Source: Lumbricus rubellus
Lineage: Eukaryota; Annelida; Clitellata; Crassiclitellata; Lumbricidae
Length of the DNA: 64,000 nt
Assembly: GCA_945859605.1 (NCBI GenBank)
Contig: OX243828.1
Span: forward strand, 23,971,609 to 24,035,608
Reading direction: 5' to 3'
Shown one piece after another: positions 19,166 to 32,700 of the stretch. The notes under the pieces are model-generated. The model was not told the origin of the DNA, did not search any database, and was given only the letters and a program-made list of their open reading frames with translations. Positions within the stretch are counted from its first letter, which is position 1. Each line of letters begins with the position of its first letter. The position numbers were made by a program, and so were the translations under genes.

Positions 19166-19605
19166 GGTCTATATATACAGCTGTTCTTTTATTATAGCCT
19201 GCTTTGAACGCATTTATCTATGGTCCATGGATAGGAATCGCGATTAACGGCCGTTCCAAGAGCATTCAGGAAGTGGCCGTGCGTGCAGCTAGCATGCCGT
19301 GTAATGGAGGTCGGTCCATGCTGACGATGTCAAAGATTTTTTTTACACAAGACGCGTTGTAGGCTACTGGCCGACGGCTTGAGCTGTTGCTATCTCCTTC
19401 CTCTTCATTCGCACCCTGCTCCTCATCCCTGTTATCCCCTTCTCGACCAGTGATGCTGGTGCCGGTGCTTCAGAGCAGGCCGCATCAATTATCGATCGAT
19501 CGATGTGCCTAGTGTCGTCGAGTCTTGCGCCCGGGGTCGTGGCTCGGACCATCGGCGACGGCGATGGTAGATCCGGCGTCGGTGGCGGCGGTGCTGGCTG
19601 CAGCC

Positions 19606-20013
19606 AGGGATGCCACTCATTGCTTTTCCCACCTAGATCGGGCTTTTTTTGTCTAGGTTTCTGTCAGGATATAGCCTTTTTCTCACGGCGATTTTTTCAA
19701 GTTTTATACATAAAAATTGAAGGGGGGGGGGTTGGGGGAATGCACAAAATACAACAATCGAAGATTTTGCTAATTTGGACCCGAAATTTTGGAACGAAAG
19801 ACTAAAAAAAGGCAATCAGAAGTTTTATCGGAAAGGAAGACAACGTGCAAATTTTAATCATCGGATGTGACTAAAAAAAGGAAAAAGGTCGTCAGAAATT
19901 TCAAGCCGGAAATCTGAAAAAATCCATGTATATTTCAGAGAAATTGTCAATCTAGCCTTTTCTAGCCTTTTCCGACCCGATCTGACCTTTTTAAAAATTC
20001 AGAGTGGCCTCCC
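19606..20013. mobile_element. hAT-type MITE, ends CAGGGATGCCACTC
   Basis: Ends CAGGGATGCCACTC and inverted CAGGGAGGCCACTC, interior with the recurring motif gactaaaaaaagg. The flanks do not show a clean duplication, so the borders are approximate. Confidence 0.5.
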
Positions 20014-20649
20014 TGGCGTTGGCTGCGGCGGCGCGGACGACACGCTAAGCTGTTCGTGCATCGTCTGTAGCGGCTGCTGGATACATCTGTAATATTACGA
20101 TCATCTTTCAAATAATTTGCATATATTATTATAAAACGCACGTGCGATCGACAGATTTTTCGATTCTTACGGATTTCGACTGAAAACAAACGAAACGCCG
20201 TCGATTTCATGGGTGGCCGGGCGTTGTGAACGCGCGCTGCAGCGGTTTTGCGGAGACGTTCGCCCCGCGGCGCGACACGCACCTCGAGGTAGGAGCCATG
20301 ATTCTTTTGTCCCGACTCGTCCTAATTTCAATAATTTATCGCCGGCTGGATGGATATGCGTGAAGCGACTATGTATATTTTATACGCACTCGCCGAGACG
20401 ATGGAGATGCGAGTAGTGCACGACTGATCCTTGCCGAGATGTTACGCTTGAGACGGAGAAGGAAGTGTACAGATGGAAGTGAATGCATTTCACTGAAATA
20501 TAGCCTACTGGCTTATGCCTTTAAGTTGTTGACGTATTTATATAGCGGCAGCATGCCGAGTTGTTTGATGGGAGCCTTGAATTGGCTGCGCATATAAAAC
20601 GGTTGGGGAAAACGATTTTGTTATCCAATGACCGACACCCTCTTAGGGT

Positions 20650-20923
20650 CAGCGGCGTAGAAAAGGGGTTTAGGGGGTGGGGTGGGGTGGGGGGTTAAAC
20701 ACCCCATTGGCTTAGGAACAAGTTTTTTAAAGGCTATTTATCCACTTAAATAAGGAAAACAAAACAATTGTTTGTAGTTAAAAAAATTGTTTTTCTTACT
20801 TTATGCCATTTGTTACTTTATTCCCTTTTTATCTACTGTGATACACTGTTGGGTTAGTGTCAGGAAGGGCATCCGGCCAAGCCATAGAACCCATCCCATC
20901 ATGAATTCCTGGTTACACCACTG
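20650..20923. mobile_element. hAT-type MITE, ends CAGNGGNGTA
   Basis: 274 bases, ends CAGCGGCGTA and inverted CAGTGGTGTA, perfect 8-bp duplication CTTAGGGT (20642-20649, 20924-20931). Confidence 0.78.
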
Positions 20924-21091
20924 CTTAGGGTCATATGAAATGTGACCCAGAAATAAGACCCAATTGAATGGCAACAATGAAAGCTTCTATTGTGATACAT
21001 TGAAAAATAATTAGGCCTATATTCATGGCCTGTATTGCATATTTTCTGTAGCTTTTTGTCTTAGCATGCCATATGGGAAGTGACAATTATT

Positions 21092-21281
21092 CAGGGCTGT
21101 TTTTAAGGAAGTTTTAGAACTGCACAAACCCTTTCCTTTCCCATCCTCCATGGTAAATTACTTCCAATCGGAGGACAATGACCTTTTTGCTAGTTTTAAC
21201 TGTACAGAAGTGCTTCTACAACTGCACAAATCCATTTAGAACTGCACAGTTTGTGTACAATTGCACGTTAAAAAGACCCTG
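21092..21281. mobile_element. hAT-type MITE family E (CAGGGCTGTTTTTAA), copy 1
   Basis: 190 bases; ends CAGGGCTGTTTTTAA and inverted CAGGGTCTTTTTAAC; 7/8 duplication CAATTATT/CAATTACT. Interior shares ttctacaactgcacaaatcc with the copies at 22532 and 42755. Confidence 0.77.
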
Positions 21282-22531
21282 CAATTACTCACTTACTAGA
21301 AACCGTGGCTTGGTATTATGGCTATAGAAGTTGATAGCTTCGTCAAAGTCTGCATGTCAGACATCCCAAATAGAATGCAGTAACTGCGAAGTATTTCCAT
21401 CTTATCGATTAAGTTGACGGTCGGGAATAGAACAAAAATCGGTTTTAAAATAGTTGAAGAGATAGTGTGTGTGAGCACTTGATGAAGAGTTTAGTAATGG
21501 CTGATATCGTAGTTGTCTTGATAATGTTTGAGTGTTTACATTCATTTTGCATGCTAGTACAGTATATAGTAGGCCTACTACTTTCCAATTTCAAAAGCCA
21601 AGCAGAATTTTCTTATAATAGGTTTTAATGAGGAAAACCATATTTTGTGTGATATTCCTGTATGCCGCATTCACTTCTTTGCCTCTCTTTGTCTGTCGTT
21701 TTCATTGGTGGCAAGCTATTCTGTTTGATGATAGTTTGCGTCTTTGAGTAAGAGGCAGTTCAGGCATTTGTGTGAGAAATTACAATTTATTAAATGCGTG
21801 GTTACTATTTTTGCTACCACTTCTCATATCAGTATGTGTTACCCAAGTTTGACACACCCATATGATCATGCATAGCTTTTCAACAGCAGTAACAAAAATT
21901 TGATATTCCGTGTGTTTAACCATGGAATCCTATATATATTCAAACCCTGGATTGAAAGGGTGAAAACAGCCGTTTCGTGAATTGGCCCACTGCAGCAGTA
22001 TAGTTCAGCAGCATCGCTATGCATTCGGGTGAGTCTACAAGCGGCGTTCATGAACAAATACATTAAGCCAGAATACCAAATTATTTATCCAGACCTCCAT
22101 GGTTTAACTGTCAGTCAAGAGGATTGAGTATCAAATTCCCAATATGGGGAGTTTCTGTTTCAACTAAACTTGTGGCATTCTAGCAACACAGCTATAACGA
22201 GTACAGTTAAACACACGGTGTTTGTGGGAGGAACAGACAGCGAGGTTGGGGACTGCATGGCCACCCTGCCCTCGTAAGCTGAGGCTAAGAAAATGACGTT
22301 GGTAACATTTAACACATGGCTGCTTCTCAAGGCTGGCTTGCTATACTGGAGTGTGGCCGATTTAGTTAAGGCGATTGCCTTTAATACCCAGTTCGGATCC
22401 CACTTTAAGGTACATATAAGCACCTTTATGGGGGATTATTTTAAGGCGCCATTTAAGTGTCTTTAAACATACAAGATTTTGCTAAAAGTTTCTACTTGGT
22501 TATTCTACCTTTAAGTACGTACCTCATATTA

Positions 22532-22731
22532 CAGGGCTTCTTTTAAAGGAATTTTTAGAACTGCACAAACCATTCTTTCCCTTCCCCCTAACCTCCATGG
22601 CAAATTGTTTCCAATCGCATGACAGCAAACATTTGAAACTATTTTTTACTGTAGAAAACTGCTTTTACAGCTGCACACATTCATAATTTGAACTGAATTT
22701 TTTGTGTAAAACTGGCACTAAAAAGGCTGTG
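22532..22731. mobile_element. hAT-type MITE family E, copy 2
   Basis: About 200 bases, more diverged; flanks TCATATTA/CTTTATTA match at 6 of 8 positions, consistent with an old insertion. Confidence 0.65.
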
Positions 22732-22974
22732 CTTTATTAACTGGGTGCTGGCAGAAGTCAGTTCTGTCAATGTGTCATTTAGCATCAGATGGTGTCGGTG
22801 AATGTCAACATATAAATAAGTGAGTAAGTCATGACTCATTTACTTCTCCCGTACAGGAAATTTTCATGTCGCAGAATCCGATGAACCCGATGATAACATG
22901 ATGACAGTCATTTTCCCCCGATAGGAATTTCACCTTTCGAGGCCACAATTTAATTTTTTGTGTAGTAGAGATGT

Positions 22975-23480
22975 ACTAGTTGGTATGTTCGTTGCCTTGC
23001 AGCTGGAGGTTGCAGGTTCGAATCTGCTTCAAGTCCCTGCAAGGCAATGGACAATTGGACAAATCCCTAAATTTGACCATGTGTCCAGCTATATGCTGGA
23101 GACATTACACTGAATTTAGGATCGCTGCTCTAGTTAGGCAATGTCAACTTGGGATTGCCCCTGACTACTTGCAAGAGCTTTGTTGCTCCACGACTACCCA
23201 AGGCCACCGCCTCCTCCGTTCTGCACAGAATGGATTGCTCTTGGTCCCATAGGCACGAACTGCAACGATGCAGAATCAAACCTTTTCTGTGATTGGCCCA
23301 GTTGTCTGGAATGGGCTCCCAAAGGAGCTATGTCTACTCTCTTGGGTTATAACTGAAACATTGTTTGATTAAACTCAAAACTGTCCCTTTTTGCCGTACT
23401 AGAGTCGGGAGCGCTTCTGAGTAGTCCCTCTTGAAGAAGCGCTATAGATATAAATTCTTGAATGAATGAATGAATGAATG
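22975..23480 (+). mobile_element. SINE head joined to LINE 3' end
   Basis: 22975-23050 resembles the SINE family A head (gttcgttgccttgcagctgg, B box ggttcgaatctgc). From about 23100 the sequence is a LINE 3' end: QCQLGIAPDYLQELCC, LLRSAQNGLLLVP and, out of frame, VWNGLPKEL. It then has the tail gtcgggagcgcttctgagta, gaagcgctatagatataaat and a gaatgaatgaa repeat. Confidence 0.6.
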
Positions 23481-23644
23481 AATACCCACTGCACCACCGC
23501 ACCCCAGGTGAGGTGCCTTTTTGATCGCGATTACACAGACCTTGTTAATTGTCTTGTAGGGTCTATTGTCTTCTACTCGAAGGTCTTCGGTGACCAGCAA
23601 CAGACATCTTCAAAGTGGATCCGATCTGGGATTCCCCGAAGTCA

Positions 23645-23746
23645 ATGGAATCCGAAGCGGACGACTCCGTCACCGGAATGGGGGAGCTTAACGGGGACAG
23701 CAAACCGGATGCGGCCAAACTGGCACAGAGCGCCATCATCAAACAG
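23645..23746 (+). CDS. POU6F2-like exon 1 (first coding exon seen)
   Basis: Begins at ATG 23645 (MESEADDSVTGMGELNGDSK), acidic, ends IIKQ in phase 0, donor gtttct. The reading frame stays open upstream to at least 23615. A plausible acceptor lies near 23559 (gtcttgtag), so the true start could be in an earlier exon. Confidence 0.75.
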
Positions 23747-26700
23747 GTTTCTGCCTCATTACTAAGCGATACGCATGCTTTACTTTTATTTTATTTTTAA
23801 TTTTTAATTTTTAATTTTTTTTATATGGGAAGCGTCCTAGAGGGCGACCTAGATCTACCTGGCTCGTGATGATTGATGAAAACCTAGAAGGGTTGGGCAT
23901 GGACCTGAACATGGCCATCACTGTGGCTGAGAATCGAACACTGTGGAGACATTTAATAAACTCATTGTGCAACGCTCCCATTGGTGGAGTAGGTGATGAA
24001 TGATGATGATGATGATATTTTTGCAAATTTCTTAGCATTTTTAATTGAAGTAAAAACTACTAAAATACGTTTTTGTGGAAATGGTGCCCATAGGATTTGG
24101 AGCCCCATGCAATAACAATAGGCAGGGCATGCTTTGTTTTATTTTTATATTTTTAAAATTTCCTTAGCACTGTTTAATTAAAAAAATGTTTAAATACATA
24201 TTTTTGGGAATGCTGCACCTAGAATTTGGTGCCCAGGCAATAGTAATAGGCTAGGCATGCTTTGCTTTTATTTTTACATTTTAAATTTTTTCTTAGCATT
24301 TGTTTTTTATATTTTCATTTACATTGTTTAGCATTTGCTGTGTGTGGTACCTTCACATGCAGCAACTTTCCTCCCTTGCAAAGGGTTAAGATAGTAACTG
24401 CTTTCTTCATCAGTCTCTCATTCTTAACCCGTTAACGACCAGCAGTTGGAGATTCGCCTCTTACCTATTAAGATTGATTCATCAGTGTTTTACAGTAGGC
24501 CCCCCTACAACCTATCTTAGGTATCACCGTGGTTGGACCTGAGTGCCTCTGAGTGTGCTTCTTGATGGGGCACTATCAATCAATCAATCGATCAAATATT
24601 TTATTTGCAACCAAAGTATACATGTCAAGTTTACACATCATTGGTTTACTCATCTTAAACATTTATTAACACATCTTAAACATTGGCTATATAAATAAAT
24701 TCTTTAAATGAATGAGTGAATGATAATATTAAAATAAATTTGGCTGAGCATGTAGAAATCAGATAAAAAAACATTTAGTTTTTTTCTGAAAACTGTTCTA
24801 CAGTTGACCTACTTATAAGAGTCTTACATGTATACATGTATAAAATAAATGGTACAGAATATGCCACAGGCGTCGGCTAAAATTATATATCCATTCGACA
24901 TCGTCCATATTTTTCCTTTGGCCGGCAGAGAGTGCTTGGTGCATTTTCGTTGCATGTGATCACATTGAAAAAATCAGTCTTGAAAGCAAGATGCCCTAAA
25001 AACAAAAAACCAACGAGCCAGAGTGGACAGCAGACGATTAAGAGTAGGGCAGATGACAAGGTTGTTTGCTTAGGGAGGCTGTCACGCTCTTCTGTGTGTT
25101 TGCAGAAAGGGCAAGGGGCGCAGCAGTCGAAGCTTCTTCTATTCACCTCCCCACCCCTCCCCCCGCTGACGTATTCCTTCTTTTGTTCCACGCACTCCCA
25201 CTCCTCAGAGCACTGAGATTTTTTATTAGAACTGGTTGCCATGGTGACTCGATCGGTCGCATTGGCGGCATTAGGTTATGTTTGATGAATGGTAGTTGCT
25301 GGAGATGGGGAAGAAGAGGAAGAGTAGGAGGATGGGGAGGAGAAGGGAAGGATGAGTGGGTGCGCTTGCTGTGCATGGGGAATTGGGGATGCGTATGGGG
25401 GAAGTTTTCTTGCTGGACTCTTGACAGCAGTTAATGTGGTTTGCTCAGAACTAGGTTCCAGTTTATAGGATTGGCACCTACCATGATTCTGTCTATGCCT
25501 GAAACACACACATGGACATGGACATACGGACACATACACACACACACAGTCACACACGCACGCACCCACAAACACACATGCTATATAAATGCAGAGTGTG
25601 TAGAAATGATTTGATTAAATGGGTCTGTGTAATATCATGCAACATTTGTACAATACAATATAACAGGCATACATATATAATTTATATATGTATATAGGAT
25701 GTGATGCTAGGTACACAACATAATACATAATATATATATATGTATAAATTACATACATAAAATTCAATATATATGCCCTTATTTATATATTCACATCTGT
25801 ATGCATTATAGATGCAATTCACAGATGGGTGTGTGTTTATAGTATTATTGTTTGTATATGGTGTGTGTGTACGTGTACTCACAGGCATATTGTGTCAACT
25901 GTCGGTTGCTTACAAGTGGTGTAGATGATGACTGATAAAATACAATTGGTTTGGGTAGAGATTATTTACAAATACCACATAAATTTACATGAATTATAGT
26001 GTTGGAATTATTCTGGTTAATTTCTTGTTTTTTTATGCTTCTTGTAAAGCATTGGGATATTGAAAAAGCAAAGCATTTGCATTGTGACCTTTGGGATGTT
26101 GATTAGTTTTTGGTGTGTGACTGGTTGGTGCCTTGTGCCGTAGACAAGGCCCTAACTAGGGGGGGGGGTGTGTTTTAACATCACCACCACCTCTGCTTAC
26201 TTCTCTGTCTTGTATCTTGCAGGATGTCATGCTGTCCGGGAGAAATTCCCAATCTCCGTTGCCGTCGGCAAGAGCATTGTCTGCGATGACATTGTCTTCA
26301 GTTAACTCTCTTCAGTTGGCTACGATTGCAACGGGGAACCAGCTCAATGGTGCCCTCCTGTCGGACAGTTCGTTGTGGGGCTTGCCTTCGCTCAGCACCT
26401 CCGACTTGCTCGACTCCTACAAGACTGACCAACTATCGAGTAAGTTAAGACTCTTTACTTCTACTCTGTTTGTATGTTTGTATGAGCACTTATGAATACT
26501 ATTTGTATGTATGTTTGTATGTATGCTGCTGATGATGATGGTGATCATGAATCTTTGATACCCACGCTATTCTTTGTACAGAATGAATTACTTCCCTTGC
26601 CTGTATGAGACAACAGTTGTGGTTTGCATGGGTGGAGACTTAGGGGGGGGACAGTTCTACTCAATGAATGTTTTGGGGGGACGGCCCATGCATTTGTTCT

Positions 26701-29700
26701 CCCCCAATTGTTGAGTGTTAGGGCATGGAAACTTCAAGAAGACACACTGCATACACTGGTACACTGGCGAATAAATGACTAAAAAAAGGTTATCAACTTT
26801 TTGACGGTGTTTTTCCTGGAGATTTTGGCCGGACAACTAAAAAAAGTCGTCAGAAATTTTGGCCGGCAAGAGGGGAAAATTTCGTCGGCGACTCATCCAT
26901 TCGTCCGCTAAAAATCTCACGTCCTTCCTTCGGCGCCACTCGTTCGTCCCCCCCTCCACATCTCCGCCCAAGTCTCCGCCCATGGCAGTTTGGTTTTTAT
27001 CCACCTTTCGGTGAACATTTCCTGAGTTTCTGGAAACGATCTAATCCCTGAAAAGTGATAACTCACCAGTTTTCCAGTTGACATCAACATGAATTCGTTA
27101 TTCCATTGTCATTCATCCTAATAACACAGGGAAACATCTGCTGTTAATAAAGAGGCTTAGACTGGGCTGTCTGATACCTACGGTGGTTTCTGCTGAAAAG
27201 AAGCCAATGTAATGACTTATGAAGAAGAATTATTACATTCATATTGGGATTTATTTTTTACAATATTGCAATGTCAGTAGGTAAAGAGTTTTGATTGGAG
27301 TGCTTGTGTACGTGTGTATGTATGTGTGTGTGTATGTATGTATGTATGTATGTATGTATGTATGTATGTATGTATGTATGTATGTATGTATGTATGTATG
27401 TATGTATGTATGTATGTATACATGTACATGTATGTACATGTATGTGTGTGTCTGTTTGTGTGTGACAGTGTGTGCGCACACGCGTCATTATGTGCGTGCT
27501 TGAGAGAGTGTGTATGCTGTGTGTGATTTACTGATCATTGTGATGTTTGTTTACTGAATACCGTATAAATTTGTCTCTGTTGTTTATTGTGCACTGAAGA
27601 CAACAGAGGCTTTCAATTGGTTTTTTGGTCATCAATCTTTGCTGGGGACAATGACATCTGTTTTGTAATGTTATTGTTTCCGCAACATTGTTGTTTTTAT
27701 TGCTTTGTTGTGTGGTTGAATTGAATTTGAACTGTATATGAATTTTTTTCTATACAGAAGATATCTCTCTTACAAGTAGAAATCCACATGTAACTAATGT
27801 TGTATGATATCATCCATATTTACGGAAAGAGAATTGTAGAAAAGAACCGGGGGCGGGCGGCAGATTTTGATTGGTGTGGACATGTGGTGTGCAGCAAAGA
27901 CTTTTACTATGGGGTCCTAAGAAAGACTTGGTGTTGAACCCCACAACCCCCTCCCTTCCAGCAGTTCTATTGCAGACTTGATTTGACATAGCACCAGTGA
28001 ATAAGCTGCAGGTCTTCCTGGCATGGCTTTTATAGGTGCTGAGAAATTCTCAAAAATTTACATTGCATTACATAACCATAACCATCAATTTTATTGCACC
28101 AAGATAACAAAAACATTTATATACAAACAGATGGCTACAACCGGAAAGAAGCCCCACTGGTAGGGCTACCTATGCACAATTTCAGATTCAAGATGGTAGA
28201 TAGGCAAGTATCATGTGGGCCTAAGTATTTACAATCTGGAAACACACATGATGCTGTCTTAACTAAAAACATAAACATTCACAGTCAGGACAACACATGG
28301 TGTTGTTAAGCTATCAAACTTTAACTAAGAAAAAGAATAAAAAGAAATAAACCTTAACTAGAAAGAAGAAGAAAGAATAGAATAGAAGTGCCATTACTGT
28401 ATATGGGGGAGTAGTCAGAGTGAAGATAAAGAGTTGAGCTACAAATTACATATACACCATGCTTATTCAGGGTGAGAATTGCCGGGGGGTTGGGGGGTTC
28501 AACCCCCCCAGTCTTTCTTAGAGCCCCATGTTAAAGTATGCTATAGTTTCATACCCCAATTTCAAGTTTATCATAGGCCAACCCCCCCAGTTATTTTTCC
28601 ACAATTCTCATACTGTGCTTATTAGTCATGCATGTCCCTTTCATCTCTACGGATAATAAGAGCTAGCTTGTTCATCTATTCTATCCATCAGTCATTCCAT
28701 TCTCGCTTTGTTTACATAGATGTGTTCAACCAGTTGACGTCATCGCTGACCAGCCCCGCCCACCTCCTCGGCCAGCCGCAAGTCGCGTCGCCTTTCATCC
28801 TAACGGGTAGCGCCCTGCAGAGTCCGACCAGCGGCGGTGCTGGGGGTGCTGGGGGGGCTTCCCCGGCTGCCATCCCCGTTCAACATCTGCTGATCCCCGT
28901 GTCGACCAGTAACGGCACGCAGCAGCTCATATCCATTCCGCTGTCGCTCGCAGCAGGTGCAGGGAACCAAATACAGCTGCTCGCGACCTCCAGCGGCCAA
29001 CTCATCGCAACGAACGTCGCCAGCGTCACTCAGTCGGTCAGCGCTGCGACGCTATCGAGTAAGTAGAGGGAGGAAAGAAACTGCCTGATGCTCCTTTTGC
29101 TTGTTTTTGTTGGATGACACACGCACGCACGCATGCACACACACACACACACCAGCACACACACACACACACACACCAGCGCGCGCACCATACGCACACA
29201 CACCTACACACACACACACACGCATTTATACATATATATTGGCAGTGTCTTGTTGCGTAGATGGAAAGAATGATATTATACGTTGTGTAGGATTATATTG
29301 ACGGGTTTCTAAAGCGCTTTTCGCAGTGCAAACTAATCAGAGGGGCTCAATGTGGAGACAGTTCCTACTATGTATATATGTATGTGCACTTGTTATAGCG
29401 CCCCTTCAATCTCTCTACTCAGAGGTGCTCCCGAATGCAGAGCGGACACTGCATCGGAGTTCCACACTGAAGCGCTTAGCAATTGTGAGTGAAGGACTTG
29501 CCCAAGGTCCCTACGCGGCAACTTGAGTTGGATTCGAACCTGCAACCCTCCTGCTGCAAGGCAACGGTACGTGACGTTTGGGCGCCGCCGTTTGGGCGCC
29601 GGCCGTTTGGGCGCCGCCGTTTCGGCGCCGGCTGTTTGGGCGCGACGCCGTTTGGGCGCCGTACGTTTCGGCGCGGAAGAAGTTATGTAATGAAATAGCA

Positions 29701-32700
29701 CTTAAAACTCTTTATTTGTCCAGGAATTTTTAATTCAGCTATGTTTTGTAATGTGCATTGTTAAATTTAATGTTAACACATCATGTTACCCAAGGGAATG
29801 ATTTGATGTTAAATAAAAGCATTCCACAAAGAACTGAATTACTTTCAGAAGTTCAATGTTCGATTTAATGTTCACAAACCCAATGTTTTAAAAGATTATG
29901 GTTATTATAAAAGCGTTATAGAGATACAGAAAACGTCAAATTCACAGGGGATAAACAATAGTCTCGGAAGGAGGCTCTTTCGTATGTAATTATATCTACA
30001 AACGTCAAGGTTCTTCTTTCGCGCCGCAACGTCCGGCGCCCAAACGGCGTCGCGCCCAAACGGCCGGCGCCGAAACGGCGGCGCCCAAACGGCCGGCGCC
30101 CAAACGGCGGCGCCCAAACGTCCTGATCCGGCAAGGCAACGACACCACCACTACACCACCGCGCTTCATATAAACATGTTCCTACGTCATCTTCACTCAT
30201 TTTCTGTTCAACAGCCTCGCAGAGTTCGTCGTTAACAAGCTCCGTGTCGTCGCTGCTGAACGTTTCCACCGCCGCCTCATCTCACCACCAACATCAGCCG
30301 ACCATCACCATGGCAACCGCTGCAGCAGCGCAACTGCCAAAGTTTATTGCCAAGGCGCAGGGTCAGCTGCTCGCGATTGCCACACCGCAGGTCAGCCAGA
30401 GTCAAATGGTTTTATTGGTCGGCAACTTTTCATTACGCTTTCCAATGTACTGTTACATTGGATAAATAGTACGCAACGTACAATTTGTGCAATTATTCCA
30501 TGGATTGGTGGTGTTAGTGTCGGTGGTGTTAGTGTCGGTGGTATTGGTGTCGGTGGTATTGGTGTTGGTGGTGTTAGTGTCAGTGGTATTGGTGTCGGTG
30601 GTATTGGTGTTGGTGGTGTTAGTGTCGGTGGTATTGGTGTCGGTGGTATTGGTGTTGGTGGTGTTAGTGTCGGTGGTATTGGTGTCAGTGGTATTGGTGT
30701 TGGTGTTGTTAGTGTCGGTGGTATTGGTGTCGGTGGTATTGGTGTTGGTGGTGTTAGTGTCGGTGGTATTGGTTTCGGTAATATTGGTGTCGGTGGTATT
30801 GTGTCACCGGTGTAATTGTTTCGTCGTGGCCGTTAATGTGGGTCGTGTTTTTGTTTTCATTCTGTGAATCTCATAGCCATCAGAAAGCAGCCGAAGCACA
30901 CACAATTTGTGTACATCAGATCAAAAGAACTACGTTATAGTTTTGTTGATCTGATGTACATTTCATAATGAGTGAAATTTAGATCTGGTATTTTTATCTA
31001 AAAATCTATAGAAAATTGAATTTGTATAAATTGCTATTAATGAATTATTTAATTAATATTCACCAGTGAGCAAGGTTTGATCAATGGCACACGAAACCCA
31101 AAAGTGTAATTAGGTCAACAGCAGACCATCCAGAATTTGAACTTATGCCCTTGCTTGACATGTTGCAAATTGTTTTAATAATAATAATAATGATGATAAT
31201 TTTAACCATTTCTCATGGGAACTTGGGTAGTGGTAAAGGTGATGTTATCACATTTGTTTACACACAGCAATCGAAATCCATGAAATGCATTGTTTCAGAG
31301 TCATGTGATCATTTGACTGAGGCTAGACTCCTTCGGCTTGAAACTCCGATGCAGTGTCCGCTCTGCAGTTGGGAGCGCCTCTGAGTAGCGAAATTGAAGG
31401 GGCGCTATAACAAGTGCACATAATATATACAAATAAGCAAACAAATTAAACAATAAACAGTGCTGTTACCACCTGTACTGTTTTGTCTCTGTAGAACAAG
31501 GCGCCAAAGTTAAGCGCCACCGCCGTGTCGCTGGTGCTGTCCTCCAGCGCCTCCGATCATCACTCGCAGCAGCCGAACGGAAGCATCCACCAGCAGAAGT
31601 CAAAGATCTCGTCGACGCCGTGCAGTCTCAGCAACACGATCGCTTCGCTACAAAACGAGTGCAACCTAGCAACCGTCTCCACGGCGACCGTAACACCAAA
31701 CATCAACCAACTCTTACCAAGTGAGTGCCAATTCAGAGTTTGTTTATATGCTCACTTGTTATAGCGCCCATTTAAGCTCTCTCTACTCAGAGGCGCTACC
31801 GAATGCAGAGCGGACACTGCAATTGCGAGTGAAGGACTTGCCCAAGGTCCTTGCGCGGCGAGGTGGATTCGAACCTCGAACCTTCCAGCTCCAAGGCAAT
31901 GACGCCACCACTACACCACCGCGCCCCCCCAAAAGAGCATCTCTAATAATAATAATAATACCCAATCAAACGCTCTTCCATTGCAAAAAAGATAATTGCC
32001 TTAAGACAATGAGAAGAGACTGGAGTATTCCCCCATTAAGATAAAAGGTTGAATCGCAGCTTTTGGGAAGGTCATTCCAGAACCTAAAACCGAAATCTAT
32101 TGGTTGAACTCCTTGTACGTGCTAGCCTACCACTGGTAACGTTCTCTACCTTGTTCAAAATTATCCTCTTGCTGCTGCTGATGGCAATATATATTTTGCT
32201 GATGCACTGTTGATGCCAATGTTGTGACATGCTAATTGGGTAAATGTGGTGCCAACATATTTTAATAATCTGTTGATTGGGCACGTGGTGTAGGTGGTAT
32301 TTTTGGTGCCTTGTAGCTGGAAGGTTGTGGGTTTGAATCCTCCTAAAACCGCCGCATAGAGACCCTGAGCAAGTCCTTCACTCGCAATTGCTCATACACT
32401 TTGAAGTGAAGCTTCGGTTAGGTGTCCATGCTGTAGTTGGGAGCGCCTCTGAGTAGATTTAAGTGGCATTATAACAAGTGCTCATACATACACATACATA
32501 CATACATGTATGCATACATACATGCTTACATACATGAATACTTGCATAGCATTGCATAAATACTCTCATACATGTGACTATACTAGTTGATCTTATTTTT
32601 CCAGACATCATCAGTGGTAGCAGAGAAGGCACGATTGTTGACGGTGTTAACTTGGATGAGATTCGAGAATTCGCCAAACAATTCAAAATTCGACGGTTGT

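Larger units (their letters stand above)
16393..23644. other. Spacer between divergent TMC and POU6F2-like genes
   Basis: Must hold both promoters and any 5' non-coding exons, but none can be fixed from sequence alone. 16500-17090 and 20020-20640 show nothing I recognise except a higher GC content and CpG density around 19360-20420. That is the only island-like stretch in the window and could be a promoter for the POU6F2-like gene. 21290-22530 shows nothing clear. Confidence 0.5.

Noticed and set aside
24932..25216. 94-codon plus-strand ORF opposite the possible nested gene
   Set aside because: No good start context; the antisense ORF at 24883-25242 has the better start and a clear membrane segment.
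30487..30867. 126-codon Val/Leu/Ser ORF after POU6F2-like exon 4
   Set aside because: Pure minisatellite (GGTGGTATTGGTGTC); lies past a good donor at 30391.
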